A stretch of DNA of 17,927 nt from Synergistales bacterium. Lineage in GTDB: Bacteria; Synergistota; Synergistia; Synergistales; 79-D21. This document shows positions 14,313 to 17,927 of this stretch, piece after piece. The stretch lies in assembly GCA_015657435.1 (NCBI GenBank), contig JADLKH010000001.1, forward strand, positions 185,786 through 203,712, read 5' to 3'. Both the position numbers and the translations under genes were made by a program. Position 1 is the stretch's first letter; each line of letters starts with the position of its first letter. Under the pieces are notes generated by a model that was given only the letters and a program-made list of their open reading frames with translations, ran no database searches and was not told where the DNA came from.

Positions 14313-14734
14313 TCAGGCCTCCCGGATCTCCAGACCCACGAGCTGGGCCGTGGTGTAGCAGCGGGTTCCGCACCCTGTTCTGAGAACATAGTGGGGACCC
14401 TGAAGGGCAACCACCCGACCCGTGCATTCCCCTCCGACTTCGTACTTCCGGCCCACTTCCAGAACGGGCAGAGACCGGCGTTCCAATCGCGCCGTTTTCT
14501 CCGATGCCCGGCTGCTGGACGCCTTTCGGTTCCTTTTGAGATCCCCTGCTTTCTCCAGTAGTCCGTTCTGCATGAGGGACAGAAACGGTCGAGGACGAAC
14601 CGGTCATGGCCGTTTTTCGAAAAGGAGCACTCTTCCAGAGCCCGCGCCTTTCCGCACTTCTGACAGGCCCGTCCCTCGGGATATTTGGCCGAGAACTTGG
14701 TCTTCCAAGCTTCCGAGAGATCCGGGAATCTCAC
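14313..14734 (-). pseudogene. Zinc-finger protein with apparent frameshift
   Basis: From GTG 14734 (AGGTG site about 7 nt upstream) the frame gives FPDLSEAWKTKFSAKYPEGR, then CQKCGK and FCPSCRTDYWRK: two CxxC pairs of a four-Cys zinc ribbon. Soon after YWRK the frame loses sense. The neighbouring frame continues plausibly as AGDLKRNRKASSSRASEKTA and then a small beta-rich domain (GRKYEVGGECTGRVVALQG, YVLRTGCGTRCYTTAQLVGL) to a stop at 14313. Start to stop is 422 nt, 3n+2, so one added base near 14541-14554 gives a 140-aa protein. The downstream frame has an ATG at 14573 but no ribosome-binding site, which argues against a separate gene. Function is unknown, probably nucleic-acid binding. Confidence 0.5.
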
Positions 14735-14744
14735 AACTCCCACC

Positions 14745-14912
14745 TCACTGGGTGAAGAGGTCGCAGACTTCTCCGGGCCAGGTGAGGACCCTGTGAGCCA
14801 CACAGGGCTTCTTACCTCCGGAGGCCCAAGGGTCCCAAAAGACGCACCGCCGGCAGCAGAAGGCTTCCGCGTCCTGTTCGGCGCTTCGGATCTTCACGGC
14901 CGTCTCTTCCAT
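14745..14912 (-). CDS. Cys-rich mini protein (55 aa)
   Basis: ATG 14912 has GGGAGG at 7 nt. The product contains EAFCCRRCVFWDPW, then KKPCVAHRV and GEVCDLFTQ. The arrangement CxxC with W, then two spaced Cys, resembles small phage zinc-knuckle proteins of unknown role. It ends 10 nt before the GTG of the next gene. Strong translation signal and operon spacing support it as real. Confidence 0.65.
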   Translation of the reverse strand: MEETAVKIRSAEQDAEAFCCRRCVFWDPWASGGKKPCVAHRVLTWPGEVCDLFTQ

Positions 14913-14914
14913 GC

Positions 14915-15082
14915 CTAGCCCTCCCCATGTTTTTTTTCGTCCTCTTCTGCTGCGGCCTGAAGCAGCGCCAGTCCCTCATCGCACAGGCCAAAAACGATGG
15001 GGGTCTCCCGGCACGGGTCGCAGTTCACCAGGTGTTCCACCAAAGCTTTTTCGGCCAGGGATACGGTTTCAAGCTCGTCCAT
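14915..15082 (-). CDS. Small zinc-binding phage protein (55 aa)
   Basis: The product reads MDELETVSLAEKALVEHLVN followed by CDPCRETPIVFGLCDEG and a charged C-terminal helix. The motif H-xxx-C-xx-C with a later C-xx-G is common in small phage proteins of unknown function and suggests one bound zinc. The start at ATG 15082 lies 5 nt after the stop of the transglycosylase gene; an AAGGA lies about 11 nt upstream. The stop lies within the ribosome-binding region of the next gene, so the small genes are tightly packed. Confidence 0.65.
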   Translation of the reverse strand: MDELETVSLAEKALVEHLVNCDPCRETPIVFGLCDEGLALLQAAAEEDEKKHGEG

Positions 15083-15087
15083 ACCGG

Positions 15088-15663
15088 TCACAGTCCTTCC
15101 GCAACATTCAGTACCTTTGCCGGGTACCATTTCGCCCCGCCCGAGTAGGCTTCCAGGGCCCGGGACAGATTCCCATACCGGTCAAGGTAGCCCCTCAAGA
15201 TCCACACTCCGGCCAGGATGGACCGCCTCGGTTCGAACAGGTCTTCCCGGGTAAAGATCTCGGGATGGTTCAGGATGAGATCGTTCTTCCAGACCGGCCA
15301 GTTCACCTGGGTGAGGCCCAGGCAGCCCTTGTTAGTCGCTTTCGGCTTTGCCCGGGATTCGGTATGGATGAGACCGGCGAGGATGGATTCGGGAAGCTTG
15401 TACCGATCCGCAGCTTCCTGGACGGCATAGGCCATATAGAGGGCGGTTTCCGGATCCAGGGCGGGGTTCGTCTTGAGGAAGAACCGCTTCAGGCTTTCCG
15501 CACCCTGGGTCTGTTCCAATTCCAGGGAGGCGGCCATAACCGCGGAGGCGACGAAGGCTTCCTGTTTCATCTGGCGCCATTCCGTGACGGCCATACCGAT
15601 TCCCGACCCGAAGGTGACTCCCGAGAGGAACACGAAGAGGGCCAGTTTCCCGTGGCGCTTCAT
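15088..15663 (-). CDS. Lytic transglycosylase (SLT fold) with N-terminal membrane anchor
   Basis: The 191-aa protein begins MKRHGKLALFVFLSGVTFGS, a signal anchor. The catalytic domain (about residues 84-191) has ESILAGLIHTESRAKPKATN with the catalytic Glu in HTES, GCLGLTQVNWPVW and a late ALEAYSGG. This is the Slt/VirB1 pattern that cleaves peptidoglycan. Its ATG overlaps the stop of the terminase-like gene (ATGA), so translation is coupled. Such enzymes serve in phage DNA entry, lysis or DNA transfer; the early operon position fits none of these neatly. No other lysis gene is visible nearby. Confidence 0.88.
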   Translation of the reverse strand: MKRHGKLALFVFLSGVTFGSGIGMAVTEWRQMKQEAFVASAVMAASLELEQTQGAESLKRFFLKTNPALDPETALYMAYAVQEAADRYKLPESILAGLIHTESRAKPKATNKGCLGLTQVNWPVWKNDLILNHPEIFTREDLFEPRRSILAGVWILRGYLDRYGNLSRALEAYSGGAKWYPAKVLNVAEGL

Positions 15664-16631
15664 GATCCGGGCTCCTCCTCACCCACCCTGGAGGCCAGGG
15701 CCCGAAAGAGGGCAAGAAGCCCATCGATCCGGTCGGGGCTTTTCTCCATGGAGGGTCGCAAATTCCCGAAGCCGTCTTTTTCCACTGCGAGGTTGTCCGC
15801 CATCCATTCCATGAGGGGGTTGTCGTCGTGGGTGAGGCTTTTGGACCTGAGAAGGAGGGGCAGTTCCTTCAGCACCGGGGACAGGAAGGAGAAGCCCTGC
15901 CAGACTCCGACCAACTTGAAGCCGTTTTTGCGGAGGCCTTCGGTGAGGCCGATGGCGTTCCAGGGGTCATGGGCGATCCACAAAACGGGGTGGGATTCGG
16001 CAAATTCCCGGATCTCCCGGCAGATCCGGGAAGGTCCGTGACCCCCCCGGGGTGACGGTGAGCCAACCCCCTTTGCGCAGGCGCCATAGAGGGTTCCTTT
16101 CGTGCCAGGTTCCTTGAGTGCGTCCTCGGGGATCCAGAACCGGGAAAGCAGGTGGAGATGGCCGTCTTCCAACTGAAAGAGGAATACGGCGGCGGTGAGG
16201 TCGGATACGCTGGTGGAGGAAACACCGACGATGCAGGGCCGTTCGCCCAGGTCGAAGGGGTCGCTATCCACGGCGCAGGTTTTCCATTCGGAGCGGGAAA
16301 AGAGCGGGGGTTCCTGAAGCGCACCCGACTGGGGACGATGGGCGACCCTGACCTGCGGCATGGCTTTGAGCAGTCCTTTGATCTGGTCCAGGAGGAAGGA
16401 GACCTTGACGGCCCACTCCTGGAAGTCCTCATTACCCTGCAGGGACAATTTGAGGGTGCGGGTCTCGGAGGTAGATTCTGGACGTGAAGCGAATCCTCTC
16501 ATGCAGGGGGTTTCGATCTTTCCCCGGATCTCCTCCTGCAGGGCGTCCAGGTCGACGGGGCGAATATGGACAGTGCTGCTTTCGACTCCGCATTCAATCC
16601 TTCCGCATGTTTTTTCCGGCTTCTTCTCCAT
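15660..16631 (-). CDS. Stand-alone terminase-large-subunit-like nuclease domain, one catalytic Asp missing
   Basis: The 323-aa protein matches the C-terminal half of HK97/Terminase_1-type large subunits. FLFQLEDGHLHLLSRFWIPE is at about 150-169. IAHDPWNA has D222 as a catalytic Asp. VWQGFSFLSPVLKEL, DDNPLMEWMADNLAVEKDGF and EKSPDRIDGLLAL (D303 as a catalytic Asp) follow. Before it lies the pre-nuclease linker (SEWKTCAVDSDPFDLGERPC). There is no Walker A or B; the first 110 residues are a different, partly helical region with no recognised domain. The first catalytic Asp, normally in a G-x-D-L-S motif, aligns with Ser138 (VGVSSTSVSDLT), so the enzyme may be inactive unless D144 substitutes. 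ATG 16631 is chosen over upstream TTG codons. It overlaps the transglycosylase start by 4 nt. Confidence 0.75.
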   Translation of the reverse strand: MEKKPEKTCGRIECGVESSTVHIRPVDLDALQEEIRGKIETPCMRGFASRPESTSETRTLKLSLQGNEDFQEWAVKVSFLLDQIKGLLKAMPQVRVAHRPQSGALQEPPLFSRSEWKTCAVDSDPFDLGERPCIVGVSSTSVSDLTAAVFLFQLEDGHLHLLSRFWIPEDALKEPGTKGTLYGACAKGVGSPSPRGGHGPSRICREIREFAESHPVLWIAHDPWNAIGLTEGLRKNGFKLVGVWQGFSFLSPVLKELPLLLRSKSLTHDDNPLMEWMADNLAVEKDGFGNLRPSMEKSPDRIDGLLALFRALASRVGEEEPGS

Positions 16632-16857
16632 GTTGTTGTTTACCTCGACCTCCGTTAGAATGGAGGCGGCAGTTGCTGCTGCCACCTTGATAGTCCCTTT
16701 GCCGTTGCCCGCCCTTTCGGCGGGCATAAATTTTTTGCGGATCCAACTCGTTCGAACCTCTGAAGCGCTCGACAACACAGCCTTCTCTCCCAGGATGGTT
16801 CAATCCTCCGTAGTAGATATCCTTGATCATTTTTTGCACTCCCGATCCAATGTCCAC
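16594..16857 (-). CDS. Doubtful ORF (87 aa, GTG start) overlapping the terminase-like gene
   Basis: GTG 16857 follows the stop of the AlpA-like gene with no gap and has GGAGGGG at 6 nt, an excellent start. The product begins VDIGSGVQKMIKDIYYGGLN and becomes very basic and polar (RRKGGQRQRD, SNCRLHSNGGRGKQQHGEE). No domain is recognised. It overlaps the next gene by 38 nt in another frame. The same stretch forms several hairpins, so it may instead be an untranslated leader or an entry site for coupled translation. Confidence 0.35.
   Translation of the reverse strand: MDIGSGVQKMIKDIYYGGLNHPGREGCVVERFRGSNELDPQKIYARRKGGQRQRDYQGGSSNCRLHSNGGRGKQQHGEEAGKNMRKD
16649..16725. other. Row of three hairpins before the terminase-like gene
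   Basis: Three inverted repeats occur in 77 bp: 16707-16725 (GCCCGCC with GGCGGGC, 5-nt loop), 16665-16686 (8-bp arms with a GAAG-like wobble pair, loop about 6) and 16649-16666 (CCTCC with GGAGG). On the plus strand the first is followed by TAAATTTTTT, so it could terminate plus-strand transcripts. On the minus strand the set forms a structured leader 18-94 nt before ATG 16631. It does not match a riboswitch class I know. Confidence 0.45.
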
Positions 16858-17085
16858 CTAGATCCCCTCCTCACCTAGCCTTTGGACGAGTTCCCGTATG
16901 TCTTCCGCTCTCCAAACTGTGATGTTCGGACCGAATTTGATCCCTTTCGGAGCCTTCCCTGTCCTAACCCACTTCCACCAGGTCGGCTTCTTTATGGGAA
17001 TAAACCGGAGTACATCCTTAATCCGAAGAAATCCAGTTTCAGGCAGGGTCAGGATCTGGATTTCAACTTGGGCTTCTGCCTGCAT
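16858..17085 (-). CDS. AlpA/excisionase-like HTH regulator
   Basis: The 75-aa protein has the MerR/AlpA-type winged helix: GFLRIKDVLRFIPIKKPTWW, KWVRTGKAPKGIKFGPNIT and VWRAEDIRELVQRL. The turn WWKWVRTGKAPKG and the following VWR wing are typical of AlpA/Xis proteins of satellites and prophages, which activate integrase or aid excision. ATG 17085 is chosen because GGAGGTG lies 6 nt upstream; the frame extends to 17100 without a better start. It lies 4 nt downstream of a small ORF. Confidence 0.8.
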   Translation of the reverse strand: MQAEAQVEIQILTLPETGFLRIKDVLRFIPIKKPTWWKWVRTGKAPKGIKFGPNITVWRAEDIRELVQRLGEEGI

Positions 17086-17089
17086 TTCT

Positions 17090-17236
17090 TCACCTCCCAA
17101 CTACCCTTAAGAGCTGTTTCCCCTCGTCGATCATTCTCTCAATCCGATCGAGGAACCGTACCGTTCTCTCCTCGTCCGCTCTGCCGTCCTGAAGATCCGC
17201 CGCGAAGCCGAGGACTTCGACCGGCGATCCAGTCAT
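17090..17236 (-). CDS. Small ORF (48 aa) upstream of the AlpA-like gene
   Basis: ATG 17236 opens a frame for MTGSPVEVLGFAADLQDGRA, then DEERTVRFLDRIERMIDEGK and a basic end. It is predicted to be mostly helical, with heptad-like spacing. Its stop overlaps the ribosome-binding region of the AlpA-like gene. No clear ribosome-binding site precedes it, which lowers confidence. No family is recognised. The repressor remnant ends 26 nt upstream. Confidence 0.4.
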   Translation of the reverse strand: MTGSPVEVLGFAADLQDGRADEERTVRFLDRIERMIDEGKQLLRVVGR

Positions 17237-17262
17237 AGCGGCAACGGACCCAAAACTGCCGA

Positions 17263-17528
17263 CTAGCCCGCAGAGGGCTGAAACACCTCGAGCGCTTGTC
17301 GGCGACGCGTCGGGGCCTTCGTAGGGTTTTCGACTAAGGCTTTGAGTAGAGTTCCAGGCGTCAAATGTAAAACCGACTCAAGTGCCGCGATATTTTGAGC
17401 CTCGGGTTGGTACTTGTCAGACTCCCACCCCCAATGCTTTGTCTAGAAGCTTTTACTTTTTCGGCCAATTGCTCTTGAGTTAAGCCAAGCCCAATTCTGC
17501 ACTTCTTTACGATCTCCCCTATTGTCAT
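17263..17528 (-). pseudogene. Xre/CI-type repressor, apparent single-base frameshift
   Basis: ATG 17528 encodes MTIGEIVKKCRIGLGLTQEQ and LAEKVKASRQSI, the first two-thirds of an Xre HTH. At a run of five G (17428-17432) the frame shifts. The neighbouring frame gives WESDKYQPEAQNIAALESVL, the expected end of the HTH, and continues with HLTPGTLLKALVENP to a stop at 17263. Adding one G restores the canonical RQSI-xx-WES and an 88-aa protein (266 nt is 3n+2). It is divergent from a second HTH repressor at 17683. If the shift is real, lysogeny control would rest on the other repressor. Confidence 0.7.
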
Positions 17529-17539
17529 ATCTCCACCCT

Positions 17540-17663
17540 CTATATGTAAATTTGAACATGCCATATATACACCTTTCATGGCTATATGTCAAATAAGCTA
17601 TGCATATATGCAAAACATGCTCGTCTTGATTCCCTATACAGTTAGTGTAAAGTTGTTTTTACA
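17540..17663. promoter_or_regulatory. Divergent operator/promoter region between two repressor genes
   Basis: This AT-rich stretch holds repeated elements: CTATATGTAAA (from 17540), GCTATATGTCAAAT (from 17581) and the palindrome TGCATATATGCA (17601-17612), followed by AAAA. A perfect inverted repeat TGTAAA-GTTGTT-TTTACA lies at 17646-17663, just upstream of the plus-strand repressor. A candidate plus promoter is TTGATT (17626-17631) with TAAAGT (17648-17653), 16 bp apart and overlapping that repeat. At least two operator types seem present, one per repressor. Confidence 0.5.
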
Positions 17664-17682
17664 TAGACCCGGAGGGAAGACC

Positions 17683-17927
17683 ATGGGGATTGGCGAGCGT
17701 ATTAAGAAGTTGCGCAAAAGCAAAGGGTGGACTCAAAATGAACTTGCCGAGAAGATCGGCAGGTCAAGGCAAAGCATATTGAACTGGGAGAAAGATAAAG
17801 CCATCCCAGATTCTGATGTGTTGTCCATTATTGCTAGCCTTTTTGAATGTTCCATAGACGCTCTATTAACTGATGAGCAGGGACCCCTCAAACGGAAGGA
17901 TGTTAATGTCGTCAGCGTCCCGGTACT
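17683..17927 (+). CDS. Xre-family repressor, LexA/CI-like (truncated by window edge)
   Basis: ATG 17683 follows GGAGGG at about 6 nt and stays open to the window end (81 codons). Residues 1-65 form a clear Xre HTH: MGIGERIKKLRKSKGWTQNE, LAEKIGRSRQSILNWEKDKA and VLSIIASLFECSIDALL. After a short linker, VVSVPV appears, as in the segment before the cleavage site of S24 peptidase repressors, so this may be an SOS-cleavable CI-like repressor. It points away from the leftward early genes and its start region carries candidate operators. Confidence 0.85.
   Translation, partial: MGIGERIKKLRKSKGWTQNELAEKIGRSRQSILNWEKDKAIPDSDVLSIIASLFECSIDALLTDEQGPLKRKDVNVVSVPV

Noticed and set aside
13240..14358. 372-aa plus-strand frame over the methylase
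   Set aside because: It is opposite DPPY-containing methylase sequence; its own product shows no family features.
14911..16041. 376-aa plus-strand frame over the transglycosylase and terminase-like genes
   Set aside because: It is an antisense shadow, rich in Pro, Gly, Phe and Arg, with no start signal.
16601..16730. A c-di-GMP or other known riboswitch before the terminase-like gene
   Set aside because: A GAAA-type loop and a GGCAAAG segment recall GEMM-type RNAs, but the required conserved core and order are not there.

Overview
The window is about 18 kb of GC-rich bacterial DNA with two halves. I see no rRNA, tRNA or CRISPR array. The host cannot be named from sequence alone. The gene content (P1B metal ATPases, DUF302/DUF305 proteins, a short tyrosine recombinase, frequent TTG/GTG starts) would fit a Desulfobacterota-like or related anaerobe, but that is a low-confidence inference.

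Left half (1-6190), a heavy-metal island. It holds the C-terminus of a Zn/Cd/Pb-type P1B ATPase, a possible IS21-like end remnant, a leftward DUF305-DUF302 pair, and a rightward MerR-family regulator overlapping a complete Cu(I)-type P1B-1 ATPase with YHS and heavy-metal-binding N-terminal domains. A Cys/Met-rich membrane protein follows. The merR-copA unit and the membrane protein gene have near-identical MerR-type promoters with 20-bp spacers, so they are probably one regulon. Two copies of a double-hairpin terminator module follow leftward genes.

Middle (6190-6863): about 670 bp with no convincing gene, between the island and the integrase. An attachment site could lie here.

Right half (6864-17927): the early region of an integrated phage-like element, read leftwards. 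From right to left it holds divergent repressors, a 48-aa ORF, an AlpA-like regulator, a stand-alone terminase-like nuclease domain lacking one expected catalytic Asp, an SLT transglycosylase, three Cys-rich small proteins, an HTH-like protein, a DNA adenine methylase, a Rha/KilAC protein, a mini membrane peptide, a MazG-like protein, an O-like initiator with clustered palindromes inside its gene, a DnaC-like loader, SSB, two small proteins, a paralogous DNA-binding pair, a terminator and the integrase. An AbrB/RelE-type toxin-antitoxin pair sits inside on the opposite strand. No capsid, portal or tail gene is visible, so this is either a prophage whose late genes lie outside the window or a phage satellite.

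The two most interesting signals are the terminase nuclease domain without its ATPase motor, and a helicase loader ending in an SSB-like tip (ADIPF) beside an SSB that lacks one. Four genes carry apparent one-base deletions, at least three of them at homopolymers, which may be sequencing error.
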